Shown here piece by piece: positions 38,652 through 48,200 of a stretch of 64,000 bases of DNA. Each line of letters begins with the position of its first letter. Within the stretch, counting starts at the first letter, position 1. The DNA comes from JAIVJZ01 sp036386515 (lineage in GTDB: Bacteria; Acidobacteriota; Blastocatellia; Pyrinomonadales; Pyrinomonadaceae). Below the pieces are notes generated by a model that searched no databases, was not told the origin of the DNA, and saw only the letters and a list, made by a program, of their open reading frames with translations. The position numbers and the translations under genes are program-made. The DNA lies in the NCBI GenBank assembly GCA_036386515.1, contig DASVVO010000043.1, positions 1-64,000 of the forward strand, given 5' to 3'.

Positions 38652-39095
38652 CTATTCTTCCGGCTCGTTTCCGAGAGCCGGGTGGCGATAGGTGGCGGCC
38701 AACGCCAGCACGGCGGCCACGGCCAGAATGCCGGGCGCGAGCAACGGGTTCGCGCCGCCGAGCGCGCCGTAGAGCGTCGCGCCCGTGGTCGCGTTGGGGC
38801 TGATCTCGCGTTGCAACGCGAGGTTGCTCTCCACGTGTAGATAAACTCCGAGCAGACTACCCAGGACGACGATCGCCATGCACACGCGCAAGACCATGAG
38901 CGTGGCGCGTTGCGGTCGCACGAGCGCGGCCAGCGTGGCGAGCGCGCCCAGCCCGCACAACCCGAAGGGGATGAACTGCACGGGGTCTTCCGTGTGCTCG
39001 ATCAGCCACAACTCCAACAACGCCCCGCCCAACAGCAAGACGGAAAAGACCCAGAGGAATCGCCGCAGGCGCGATAGTACGACGGCGGGACTCAT
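38652..39095 (-). CDS. Small membrane protein of unknown function
   Basis: The 147-residue protein has four predicted membrane helices (about 12-32, 42-60, 70-90, 112-135) and short charged ends. No family is recognised. Its start overlaps the stop of the helix-hairpin-helix lipoprotein by four bases (ATGA), so the two are made together. Confidence 0.7.
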   Translation of the reverse strand: MSPAVVLSRLRRFLWVFSVLLLGGALLELWLIEHTEDPVQFIPFGLCGLGALATLAALVRPQRATLMVLRVCMAIVVLGSLLGVYLHVESNLALQREISPNATTGATLYGALGGANPLLAPGILAVAAVLALAATYRHPALGNEPEE

Positions 39096-39691
39096 TGGCC
39101 GCCCATGTAGGTTTTCGCCACCGCCAATTCCTGCGCCGAAACTTTCTCGGAGAGTTTCGTGAGAAAGGCGTCGCGCGAGGCGTAAGGCCGACCGGCGATC
39201 AGGGCTTCGGCTTCGGACGGATCGAGGCCGGGAATCTGTTGCAGCGTCGCCGCGTCCGACTCGTTCTCCGCGATCGGCACATAGACGTATTTCTCATACT
39301 CGGCGATCTGCTCCGGCTTGACGTACTTGCCCATCTCCCGCCGGAACTGCTGCATGCTCTTGTAGGGGCGGTACTCCTCGAACTCATGCACCATCCGGTT
39401 GCCCAGCCCCGGAATCTGCGCGAGGAAGTCGCTGGAGGAAGCCGTGTTCAAGTTCAGTTTCGCCTTGCTGGTAGTTTGCCCGGCCGTAGTCTGACCGGCC
39501 GTAGTCTGACCGGCCGTAGTTTGACCCGCGTTCGCGTTGTTATTGGATTGATTGGCGTTGACGGCGGGAGCGTTGGATGTTGACGTATTGGTGGCGGACT
39601 TCTCGCCGCCGGAACTGCAAGCGGTAGCGAGCAGCGCGCACAACAGGGCTGACGGTAACATGACGGAACGGACGGTTGACGGTCGAAGCAT
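39092..39691 (-). CDS. Lipoprotein with ComEA-like helix-hairpin-helix domains
   Basis: The 199-residue product has a lipoprotein signal (lipobox LATAC), a disordered Asn/Thr/Gln linker with four AGQTT repeats, then a helix-hairpin-helix DNA-binding module. KLNLNTASSSDFLAQIPGLG is the ComEA signature, and a second, weaker hairpin (LQQIPGLDPSEAEALI) follows. ComEA-type proteins bind incoming DNA outside the inner membrane. No other competence genes are near, so a role in uptake is only possible. ATG at 39691 has AAAGGA at good spacing; upstream in-frame Met codons do not. Confidence 0.82.
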   Translation of the reverse strand: MLRPSTVRSVMLPSALLCALLATACSSGGEKSATNTSTSNAPAVNANQSNNNANAGQTTAGQTTAGQTTAGQTTSKAKLNLNTASSSDFLAQIPGLGNRMVHEFEEYRPYKSMQQFRREMGKYVKPEQIAEYEKYVYVPIAENESDAATLQQIPGLDPSEAEALIAGRPYASRDAFLTKLSEKVSAQELAVAKTYMGGQ

Positions 39692-39867
39692 GATCGGCAT
39701 TCCTTTCGTATGACCAAAGTTATTTGATTGAGTGGATTTAGCGAGCCAGGGCATTATAAGCATTTTTGGTTTTTTGTAACCCGGCTGATATATCCGCCGA
39801 CGCCCGCGCCGGTTGAGAACTGCGGCGGGGAGCGCGCGTTTGAAGCAACTCACGGCGTCGAAATGAG

Positions 39868-39905
39868 GCGCGCCGCGTGAACTTTCGACGATTCACGCGG
39901 CGCGC
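39868..39905 (-). terminator. Hairpin terminator after gcvPB
   Basis: A 14-bp perfect stem GCGCGCCGCGTGAA (39868-39881 with 39892-39905) has a 10-nt loop and lies 25 bp beyond the gcvPB stop on the minus strand. There is only a weak T-stretch after it. It separates the gcv operon from the next gene on the same strand. Confidence 0.6.
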
Positions 39906-39929
39906 TCTCTATCTCAACTGTGTTCAGGT

Positions 39930-41468
39930 TCAAGCGGTGGCGGCACTCTCCGCGGGACGCCAGCGCAGGGTGGGTTTGCGGGCGGCGGCGGCCTCGTCGA
40001 GGCGACCGATGCGCGTGGTGTGGGGCGCGCCGGTGACGAGGTCGGGCGTCTCCTCGACCTCGCGCGCGATGGCGCGCATGGCTTCGATGAATTGTTCTAT
40101 CTCCTGGCGGCCGACGGATTCGGTCGGCTCGATGAGCATCGCGCCCTGCACGATGAGCGGGAAGTAGATGGTCATCGGGTGAAAGCCGTAGTCGATGAGA
40201 CGCTTGGCGATGTCGAGCGTGTGGACGCCCTTGCGCGCCTGCCGCTTATCGGTGAAGACGACTTCGTGCATGGGCGCGGCGTCGAAGGGCTTGTCGTAGT
40301 CCGAGGCCAGGCCGTGCGCGATGACGCGCGCGTTCAGAACGGCGGCCTCGGTCGCTTCGCGCAGGCCGTCCGCGCCGTGCGTCTCGATGTAGGAGAGAGC
40401 GCGCACGGCCATGCCGAAGTTGCCGTAGAAGGCTTTGACGCGGCCGATCGATTGCGGGTAGTTGAAGTCGAGACTGAAACGCGAGGCGCCGTCCTCGCCG
40501 CCCGTCGAGACGACGCGCGGGACGGGCAGGTAAGGTTCGAGTTCCTTCGTGCAGCAGCAGGGGCCGGAACCGGGGCCGCCGCCGCCGTGCGGGGTGGAGA
40601 ACGTCTTGTGCAGATTCAGGTGGATCACGTCCACGCCCATGTCGCCGGGGCGCGCCCAGCCGACGAGCGCGTTCATGTTCGCGCCGTCCATGTAGACGAG
40701 GCCGCCCGCCTCGTGAACGATCCGGCAAATCTCGCGGATGCTGCGCTCGAAGAGGCCGACCGTGTTCGGGTTGGTCAACATCAGACCGGCCACGTCGCCC
40801 GCCGCGCACAGTTCGCGCAGCGCGTCGAGGTCGGTTTGGCCGTCCGCGGTCGAGCGGACGGTCTTGACGGTGAAGCCGGAGAGGTGTGCGGAGGCTGGAT
40901 TCGTGCCGTGCGCCGAGTCGGGGATGAGCATCACGCGGCGGCGCGGGCGGTCGTCCTCGCCCACGCCGTCGCGGGCGTCGAGATAGGCGCGGATGAGCAT
41001 CACGCCGGTCATCTCGCCGTGCGCGCCCGCCGCCGGTTGCAGCGAGACGGCGGCGAGGCCGGTGATCTCGGAGAGGTGCTGTTGGAGTTCGTAGAGCAAT
41101 TGGAGCGCGCCCTGTGAATCCTCCTCCGAGGCGAGCGGGTGGAGATTGGCGAAGCCTTTGATGCGCGCGACGCGCTCGTTGAGGCGCGAGTTGTACTTCA
41201 TCGTACACGAGCCGAGCGGGTACATGCCGAGGTCGATGTTGTAGTTCCAGGTGGAGATGCGCGTGAAGTGGCGCACCACGTCAACCTCCGAGACTTCGGG
41301 CACGCCCTCGAGGTCGTCGGTGCGACGCAAGGCGGCGGGCAGCAACTCGTCGATGGGCGTCTCGTCAACGTCGAGCGCGGGCAGCAGGTAGCCTTTGCGC
41401 CCCGGCTGCGAGCGTTCGAAAATCAACGCCTCGTTCTGCGTGATGTGTGTGCTGGCTTTCGTGTTCAT
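39930..41468 (-). CDS. gcvPB: Glycine dehydrogenase (decarboxylating) subunit 2
   Basis: This PLP-binding half of the split P-protein decarboxylates glycine and passes the aminomethyl group to the lipoyl arm of GcvH. The 512 residues include the conserved N-terminal MYPLGSCTMKYN, DSAHGTNPASAH, and the PLP lysine Lys288 in HLNLHKTFSTPHGGGGPG. It works as a dimer of dimers with subunit 1. It is the last gene of the operon, with a heptad repeat element filling the gap upstream. Confidence 0.97.
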   Translation of the reverse strand: MNTKASTHITQNEALIFERSQPGRKGYLLPALDVDETPIDELLPAALRRTDDLEGVPEVSEVDVVRHFTRISTWNYNIDLGMYPLGSCTMKYNSRLNERVARIKGFANLHPLASEEDSQGALQLLYELQQHLSEITGLAAVSLQPAAGAHGEMTGVMLIRAYLDARDGVGEDDRPRRRVMLIPDSAHGTNPASAHLSGFTVKTVRSTADGQTDLDALRELCAAGDVAGLMLTNPNTVGLFERSIREICRIVHEAGGLVYMDGANMNALVGWARPGDMGVDVIHLNLHKTFSTPHGGGGPGSGPCCCTKELEPYLPVPRVVSTGGEDGASRFSLDFNYPQSIGRVKAFYGNFGMAVRALSYIETHGADGLREATEAAVLNARVIAHGLASDYDKPFDAAPMHEVVFTDKRQARKGVHTLDIAKRLIDYGFHPMTIYFPLIVQGAMLIEPTESVGRQEIEQFIEAMRAIAREVEETPDLVTGAPHTTRIGRLDEAAAARKPTLRWRPAESAATA

Positions 41469-41474
41469 AATAAA

Positions 41475-41559
41475 AGTTTCAAGTTTCAGGTTTCAGGTTT
41501 CAAGTTACAGAGCGAAGAACTTTTCAGTCCTGAAACTTGAAACCTGAAACCTGAAACTT
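41475..41559 (-). repeat. Heptad inverted repeat, GTTTCAR type
   Basis: Five 7-nt units (GTTTCAA, GTTTCAG, GTTTCAG, GTTTCAA, GTTACAG) at 41475-41510 face their complement. Arms 41481-41510 and 41530-41559 pair at 29 of 30 positions around a 19-nt loop. It overlaps the gcvPA stop codon and ends just before the gcvPB ATG. With these arms, any transcript crossing it would fold strongly. Confidence 0.9.
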
Positions 41560-42907
41560 ATGTTAGCTCTGCTAATCCGTTGACGAGCGCGTCTATTTCG
41601 CTGCGCGGATTGGTTTCGGTGACGCAGACGAGGATGTCGTTGGTGCGTTCGGGGAAATAGCGCGAGAGGGCGAGGCCGCCGGTAATGTTGCGTTCGGAGG
41701 CGAGGCGGCGGAGCAGCGCGTCGGCCGCGACGGGCGCGCGGACGACGAACTCGTTGAAGCGCGGCGTGGCGGCGTAGGGAAGCGAGAAGCCTTCGATCTC
41801 GCCGATGCGGCGCGCGGCGTAAGCGGCCTTCTGCGCGCACTGCATGGCGACCTCTTGCAGGCCGTGCCGCCCGAGCGTCTCCAGGTAGATCGTCGCCATC
41901 AGGGCGATCAAGCCTTCGTTGGTGCAGATGTTGGAGGTGGCCTTTTCGCGGCGGATGTGCTGCTCGCGCGTGGCGAGCGTCAGGACGAAGCCGCGCCGCC
42001 CTTCCTTGTCGTGGGCGATGCCGACGAGACGGCCGGGCAACTGCCGCGCGTACTTCTCGCGCGTGGCGAAGAGTCCGAGATAAGGGCCGCCGAAACTGAG
42101 CGGCACGCCGAACGACTGGCCTTCGGCCACGACGATGTCCGCGCCCGAAGCCCCCGGCTCGCGCAGGAGGCCGAGCGAGATGCTTTCCGTGACGCAGACC
42201 ACCAAGAGCGCGCCGACTTTGTGCGCGCGTTCGGCGAGCGACTGTAAATCTTCGACGCAGCCGAAGAAGTTCGGCGACTGTACGATGATGGCCGCCGTTT
42301 GGTCGTCGAGCGCGCCGAGTTCGTCGAAGTTGGTCGTGCCGGTCTGCTCGTCGAACCCGGCGCGGACGAGATCGATTCCGGCGTGCGCGACGTAAGTGTC
42401 GGCGACGTGGAGGTATTCCGGGTGGAGCGCGCCGGAGACGACCACCTTGCGGCGGCGCGTGACGCGTTCGGCCATCAGGACGGCCTCGGCCACGGAGGTC
42501 GAGCCGTCGTACATCGAGGCGTTCGCCACGTCCATGCCGGTCAACTGGCAGACGAGCGTCTGAAACTCGAAGATGGCTTGCAGCGTGCCCTGCGAGATTT
42601 CCGGCTGGTAGGGCGTGTAGGCCGTGAAGAACTCGGAGCGCGAGATCAGGCTATCGACGATGGTCGGTTGATAGTGCGAGTACGCGCCCGCGCCGAGGAA
42701 ACTCGGCCGATGCGCCGCCGCGTTTTTGGCCGCCAGCGACTCGAAGCGCGTGATGAGTTCGGGTTCGGAGAGCGCGCTCGGCGTGTCGAGCAGATCGCGC
42801 AGCAGGATGTCGGCCGGGATGGTGTCGAAAAGTTCCTCCGGCGAGTTCAAACCGACCGAGCGCAGCATCTCGGCGCGCTCCTCCGGCGAATTGGGAATGT
42901 AGCGCAA
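41558..42907 (-). CDS. gcvPA: Glycine dehydrogenase (decarboxylating) subunit 1
   Basis: This N-terminal half of the split P-protein has 449 residues, as usual. MRYIPNSPEERAEML at the start, YTPYQPEISQG, ANASMYDGSTSVAEA and SLGLLREPGASGAD are family hallmarks. It begins with TTG six bases after the gcvH stop. It lacks the PLP lysine, which resides in subunit 2. Confidence 0.97.
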   Translation of the reverse strand: MRYIPNSPEERAEMLRSVGLNSPEELFDTIPADILLRDLLDTPSALSEPELITRFESLAAKNAAAHRPSFLGAGAYSHYQPTIVDSLISRSEFFTAYTPYQPEISQGTLQAIFEFQTLVCQLTGMDVANASMYDGSTSVAEAVLMAERVTRRRKVVVSGALHPEYLHVADTYVAHAGIDLVRAGFDEQTGTTNFDELGALDDQTAAIIVQSPNFFGCVEDLQSLAERAHKVGALLVVCVTESISLGLLREPGASGADIVVAEGQSFGVPLSFGGPYLGLFATREKYARQLPGRLVGIAHDKEGRRGFVLTLATREQHIRREKATSNICTNEGLIALMATIYLETLGRHGLQEVAMQCAQKAAYAARRIGEIEGFSLPYAATPRFNEFVVRAPVAADALLRRLASERNITGGLALSRYFPERTNDILVCVTETNPRSEIDALVNGLAELT

Positions 42908-42913
42908 CTTCTC

Positions 42914-43306
42914 TTACTCCGTGATTTTCTTGGTGTAGTCTTCGTATTCGGCGGCGTTCATCAACTTGTCCACCTCGCCCGCATCTTTCAAACGCAAACG
43001 CAGCATCCACGCGTCGCCATAAGGGTCTTTGTTGACCTTCTCCGGGTCGTCGTTCAACGCCTCGTTAATCTCCAACACTTCGCCGGACACCGGGCAGTAG
43101 AGATCGGAAGCCGCCTTGACCGACTCGACCTGACCGAACACTTCATGCGCCTCGAAGGTCTCGCCCGTGCGCGGCAGTTCGACGTAGACGACATCGCCCA
43201 ACTGGTTCTGCGCGTGGTCGGTGATGCCGACGGTGGCGGTGTCGCCTTCGACCCTCACCCATTCGTGATCCTTACTGTAATGCAAATCGTCCGGGATGTT
43301 TGCCAT
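42914..43306 (-). CDS. gcvH: Glycine cleavage system H protein
   Basis: This 130-residue lipoyl carrier shuttles the aminomethyl group between the P, T and L proteins. The lipoylated lysine is Lys64 in QVESVKAAS. ATG at 43306, with AAGGAG upstream, gives the family-standard start MANIPDDLHYSKDHEW. The in-frame extension upstream is translated repeat-element sequence and not part of the protein. Confidence 0.97.
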   Translation of the reverse strand: MANIPDDLHYSKDHEWVRVEGDTATVGITDHAQNQLGDVVYVELPRTGETFEAHEVFGQVESVKAASDLYCPVSGEVLEINEALNDDPEKVNKDPYGDAWMLRLRLKDAGEVDKLMNAAEYEDYTKKITE

Positions 43307-43317
43307 GATGCTCCTTG

Positions 43318-43432
43318 TTGATGACTGTCCGTTGTTCTTTGTCCGTTGTCCGTCGTTCAATCCTGCCGGTAGCGATCTACTCCGTTCAGCACATGCAACG
43401 GACACCTGGCAACGGACTACTGACCTGCTTTC
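43318..43432 (-). repeat. Heptad inverted repeat with conserved loop, copy 3
   Basis: On the minus strand the left arm reads GTCAGTA, GTCCGTT, GCCAGGT, GTCCGTT, in register with copy 1. The 42-nt loop begins GCATGTGCTGAACGG and ends GGATTGAAC. The right arm is four complementary units plus one diverged. It contains the gcvT stop codon (TAG in the first unit) and ends shortly before the gcvH ribosome-binding site. Confidence 0.85.
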
Positions 43433-44550
43433 CGTTCGCGTTTATAAAAAGGCACGGGGACGATGCACGCGGCGACGGGACGGCCGCGCACTTCGATCTG
43501 AATTTCCTGTCCCTCGACGGCGTGCTCGACGGGGATGTAGGCCAGCCCGATGTTCTTCTTCAAAAAGGGCGCGGGGCTGCCCGAGGTGACGCGCCCGGCC
43601 GGCTCGCCGTTGATTAAAACCGGGTAGCCGTCGCGCGCGATGCCGCGATCGGTGACCTCGAAGCCGACCAGTTTTTGTTTGACGCCTTCGGCCTTCTGCG
43701 CGGCGAGCCGTTCGCGGCCGTTGAAGTCGCCTTTGTTCAATTTGCAGACCCAGCCGAGGTTGGCTTCGTAGAGCGTCGTGGTTTCGTCAATCTCATGGCC
43801 GTAGAGAGCCATCGCGGATTCGAGCCGGAGCGTGTTGCGCGCGGCGAGTCCGCAGGGCAGGATGCCTTCGGGCGTGCCGTATGCGCCCGCTTCGAGGATG
43901 CGCTCCCAGAGTTGTTCGGCGCGTTCCGGCGCGGCGTAGACTTCAAAGCCGTCCTCGCCCGTGTAGCCCGTGCGCGAGATGATGGCGGGCACGCCGTCAA
44001 CCGCGCCTTCGCGAAAGTGGTAATACTTGATCTCGGCGAGCGGCGTTTCGGTGAGCGTTTGCAGGATGCCGAGCGCGTCCGGCCCCTGCACGGCGATCTG
44101 GCAGAAGTCCGCGCTGCGGTTGGCGAGTTCCACCCGCTCGTCGCCGTGATGAGCGTTGATCCAGTCCCAGTCCTTCTCGGTGGTCGAGGCGTTGACGACG
44201 AGCAACAGGTGATCGGCGGCGAAGCGGTAGACGAGCAGGTCGTCAACCACCGTGCCGGTGGGCGTGGTGAGCGCGGAATAGTGCGCCTGGCCGTCAACGA
44301 GTTTGGACGCGTCGTTCGAGCAGAGGCGATTGACGAAGGCGATGGCGTCCTGGCCGCGCACGTCGATCTCGCCCATGTGCGACACGTCGAAGAGGCCGGA
44401 GTGGCGACGCGTGCGCAGGTGTTCCTCAACCGTCCCGGCCGGGTATTGGACGGGCATGTCCCAGCCGCCGAAATCAACCATGCGCGCGCCCAGACGGCGG
44501 TGCGCGGCGTTGAGCGGCGTCTGCTTGAGTGGTGTCGGCGCAGTAGTCAA
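43417..44550 (-). CDS. gcvT: Aminomethyltransferase (T-protein)
   Basis: This enzyme moves the methylene group from GcvH-bound aminomethyl to tetrahydrofolate and releases ammonia. The 377 residues show the folate-binding GcvT fold with LGARMVDFGGWDMPVQY, FDVSHMGEIDV, SRTGYTGEDGFEVY and CGLAARNTLRLE. The start is TTG with a GGAG four bases further upstream. It is the first gene of gcvT-gcvH-gcvPA-gcvPB. No glycine riboswitch was recognised upstream. Confidence 0.96.
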   Translation of the reverse strand: MTTAPTPLKQTPLNAAHRRLGARMVDFGGWDMPVQYPAGTVEEHLRTRRHSGLFDVSHMGEIDVRGQDAIAFVNRLCSNDASKLVDGQAHYSALTTPTGTVVDDLLVYRFAADHLLLVVNASTTEKDWDWINAHHGDERVELANRSADFCQIAVQGPDALGILQTLTETPLAEIKYYHFREGAVDGVPAIISRTGYTGEDGFEVYAAPERAEQLWERILEAGAYGTPEGILPCGLAARNTLRLESAMALYGHEIDETTTLYEANLGWVCKLNKGDFNGRERLAAQKAEGVKQKLVGFEVTDRGIARDGYPVLINGEPAGRVTSGSPAPFLKKNIGLAYIPVEHAVEGQEIQIEVRGRPVAACIVPVPFYKRERKAGQ

Positions 44551-45257
44551 ACGACTCTCCTGACTCTCTCGTTGAGATGGGTGGAACGCGGAAAATTATT
44601 GATGTTTACGAAGGAGAAAACCTAACATGCCGCGCCCGGTGCGTCAAGCAAGTCACTTGCGCGGGATGCGCGGGACGCGCGCCTTGATGATAGGCGGGCG
44701 GGCTTGGCCGCGAGAGGCGCGCGCGCGACACGCGAGAATGTGCGTGGAAAAACCGTTTGAGATTTCAAATATGCAATGCCGACCCGGCTCGCTCCGCGCC
44801 CGCTCCGGGTTACGCGCGCCGCCCGCGACGGCTTTTCCCCGCTTTTTCCGCCTGGCGAAACTTGACGGGGCGCGAACTCCGGCGGTAAAGTTGCGACCGT
44901 CTCGCCGGTTCGGCGAAACGTTCCGAAGACACTGTTCTTCGTCGTTTCCATGGCCTCGCCGGACATCCTAAAACACATTTTTCGCGTCTTAGCTCAGACC
45001 TTTGGCTGACCCGTTTGAACGGCCTCCGCAGTTGCGAATTATTGCCGGTGTTCGTTTCGTCCGTCGCCAATTTACCCGTAAATTTACTGGCCGCAGCAAA
45101 CCCCCTCACGCCAGTCGAAACTTTTCCTGCATTTTTAATCGAGAGCCGCACATTGTTGTTGTTCCGGCTTCACACTTGAAACGGCCGCCCCGGCCATTCC
45201 CCGTACATCACGACGAGCGTTGATTTTTCGCCCTTTCTAATCTAGAGGACGCAAGTT
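44551..45257. other. Divergent intergenic region, no gene supported
   Basis: This 700-bp gap separates gcvT from the large BNR gene. Open frames here have implausible, Arg-rich products and no ribosome-binding sites. No glycine riboswitch consensus, strong promoter or long hairpin was recognised. It probably holds both promoters and a long leader. Confidence 0.4.
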
Positions 45258-48200
45258 TTGAAAAAAATCTATTTCCCCGCCTCGCGCCCCCCCTTCTCGC
45301 GCCGCCGCCTGCGGTTCGCCTTCTTCTTCGTCTTGAGCCTATCGCTCGCGGCGTCGGCCGCTTTCCTGTTTTCGGCCGCGACGGTCGAAGCCTCGAAGGG
45401 CGCGCAGAAAAAGCGTCAGGCGATCAGGCGACGCGCCAACGCGCCCCGCGCGCGTAAAGGGGCGGCGGTCGTTCCCGCCGCGAAGTCGCGGCAACCGTCG
45501 TCTGCCGGGATCGACGAGCCGACCATCGGCGACCCGGAGGACGGCGACGAGCGCGAGGTGATCGACGCGCGCCAGCAATGGTTCATGATGCAGCGCGCCT
45601 ACCCCTTCGACGCGCCGCCCGCCGAAGGCCGTCTCAAGGCCTGGCTCGCACGTCCGAAGGACGCCGGGCGCGGCAAGGATGGGAGTATCGACACGCGCTC
45701 CCTCGCGCAGTCGTGGCGCAACATCGGCCCTTCGCCGACGACGCCCGCTTTCCCGAATAACTGGGGCGTGACGAGCGGCCGACTCAACTCTATCGCCGTC
45801 CACCCCACCGCCCCGCACATCATCCTGATCGGCACGGCCACCGGCGGCATCTGGCGTTCCACCGACGGCGGCGTGAGTTTCGTCCCCGTCAGCGACACGC
45901 ACGTCGATCTGGCCGTCGGCTCAATCGCTTTCTCGAAGAGTAACCCGTCCATCGTCTACGCGGGCATGGGCGATCTCGACAACGGCTATTTCGGCACGGG
46001 CGTTTTGAAGTCAACGGACGCGGGCGCGACCTGGACGCGCATCAGCAACAGCACGCTCCCGCCGCTCGGCACCACGGCCGAGATTGAAGTTGACCCGACG
46101 AACTCCAACCGCGTCTATGTCCTGCAAGCGACGCGCACGCTCGCCACTTCCTACAATGATCTGAATCTCGACGGGAACCTCTATCGCAACGGCTTTTACG
46201 TCTCCCAGGACGGCGGCCTCAACTGGCAACGCACGCTGGCGGGCAGACCGCGCGACATCGCCATCCACCCGACGAATCCGCAGATTCTCTATATCGGCAT
46301 GACGCTCGTTGACCCGCTCGGCCTCATCCCCGCAGGCGCGGCGGGCATCTACAAGTCTGTGGACGGCGGCGCGACGTGGCTGCCCGCGCCCATCTTCACG
46401 GCCGCCGCCGGCACGGCCACGTCCGACGTGCGCATCGCCGTGACGCCCGACGCCCCCGAACGCCTCTACGTCGTTTCCGGCACGCGCACCGCCATCAATG
46501 TCGATATCAGCGACAACGGCGGTCTGACCTGGACGGGCAGGCCGACGACCGGCGTTGACCCCGGCCAGTTCGGCTACAACGCCTATCTCCACGTCGATCC
46601 CGCGGACGCTGATAAAATCTACATCGGCACGCGCGACGTGTTCAGGAGCCTCAACGACGGCGCCACCTGGACTAATCTGACCAGGAATTTCAACGGCGCA
46701 AATTTCAGCTACACTCCTTTCAGTTCGACCACGCACCCCGACCAGCACGCTTTCGCCTTCGTCCCGAACGACCCGCACACCATCTACGCCGGCAACGACG
46801 GCGGCATCTCGAAATGTGCTCTGGCAATCGTCAACGGGATCGACACGGCGACCTGCCAATCCCTCAACGCCTCGCTCACGCTCTCGCAATTCATAGACAT
46901 CACCGCGCACCCGACCGACCCGAACGTGACCTACGGCGGCACGCAGGACAACGGCACGCAGGTGCGTTCAGCCAACGGGACGTGGCGCGAATTCGCGGAA
47001 GGCGACGGCGGGCGTCCGGTCGTCGTCACCACGCCCGCCACGCCCGCCAGTCCCGCCAAGATGTTCAGCACTTACGTGTACGGAACGATCCGCCGCTGGC
47101 CTCTGCGCAGCGACGGCTCGCTGCCCGCCAACGATGATTTCCGCACGAACGACGCCAGCTTCGGGGAATGCACGCCCGCGCCGTCGAAACCGGAATGCGT
47201 CCGCCGCATCGCCTTCTACCCGCCTTTCAAGAGCAACGGCGTTGACTCGACGCTCTACTTCGGCACTTACAGGTTGATGGTCAGCGCCGACCTCGCCGCC
47301 ACGTGGGCATCGCCCGGCGGTACCAGAGACCTCACGAAACAAGAGAATGTTAATTGCAGCGTCAGCCCCGCGCCCGCCGAGTGCGGCGACGTGTTGAGCG
47401 CCATCGGCGTCGAGCGGAAGGCCAACGCGCAGGTCATCTACACGGGTTCGGCCAGGGGGCGTTTGATGGTTTCGACCGACGGCGGCGCGACCTGGACGGA
47501 CAGAACCGCCGGCCTCCCCAATCGCTTCATCGAAAGTATCACGGTTGACCCGGCCAACGCGGCGATAGCCTACGTGACCTTCGGCGGCTTCGGCACGCCG
47601 CACGTCTACAGGACGACGAACAGCGGCGCGACGTGGGCGAACATCGGCGGCACGCCGGGGCAAGCGACGGCCATTCCGAACGTGCCCGTCAGCGCGTTCC
47701 TCATCGACCCGACCAGTGCGAACACGCTCTACGCCGGTTCGGACATCGGCGTCTTCCGCTCCACCGACAACGGCGCGACCTGGGCGACTTTCAACAACGG
47801 CATGCTCCCGGCCATCGTCACCGGCTTCACCACCAGCGCGGCGGGCGTCATCCAACTCTCGACCTACGGGCGCGGCGCGTATGAGTTGACCGGCGCAGCC
47901 GTCCCCGCCCCCGTGTACACCATCAGCGGCAGCATTCGCAACGCCGCCGCCGTGCCTTTCAGCGGCGTCGCCGTCGCGCTCGGCGGCGCGCAAACCGCCA
48001 CCGCCACGACCGACGCGCAAGGCAACTACACGTTCGCCAATCTGCCCGCGGGCAACTACACCGTCACTCCGTCGCACGCCAATCACACGTTCGCGCCGCT
48101 CAATCAGAGGTTCGACAATCTGAGCGCGAACCAGACCGCGAATTTCACCATCGCCGTGCAGCAATACTCCATTGGCGGGCGCGTCGTGGACGGGAGCGGC

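Noticed and set aside
42914..43405. A longer GcvH starting at 43405
   Set aside because: The extra residues are translation of the repeat element, while ATG at 43306 has AAGGAG and matches the family N-terminus.
44551..44720. A glycine riboswitch upstream of the gcv operon
   Set aside because: Glycine riboswitches are common there, so it was looked for, but the paired aptamer cores were not recognised on the minus strand.
44622..45223. Small open frames in the gap between gcvT and the BNR gene
   Set aside because: Their products are Arg/Pro-rich, without motifs, ribosome-binding sites or coding-like codon positions.
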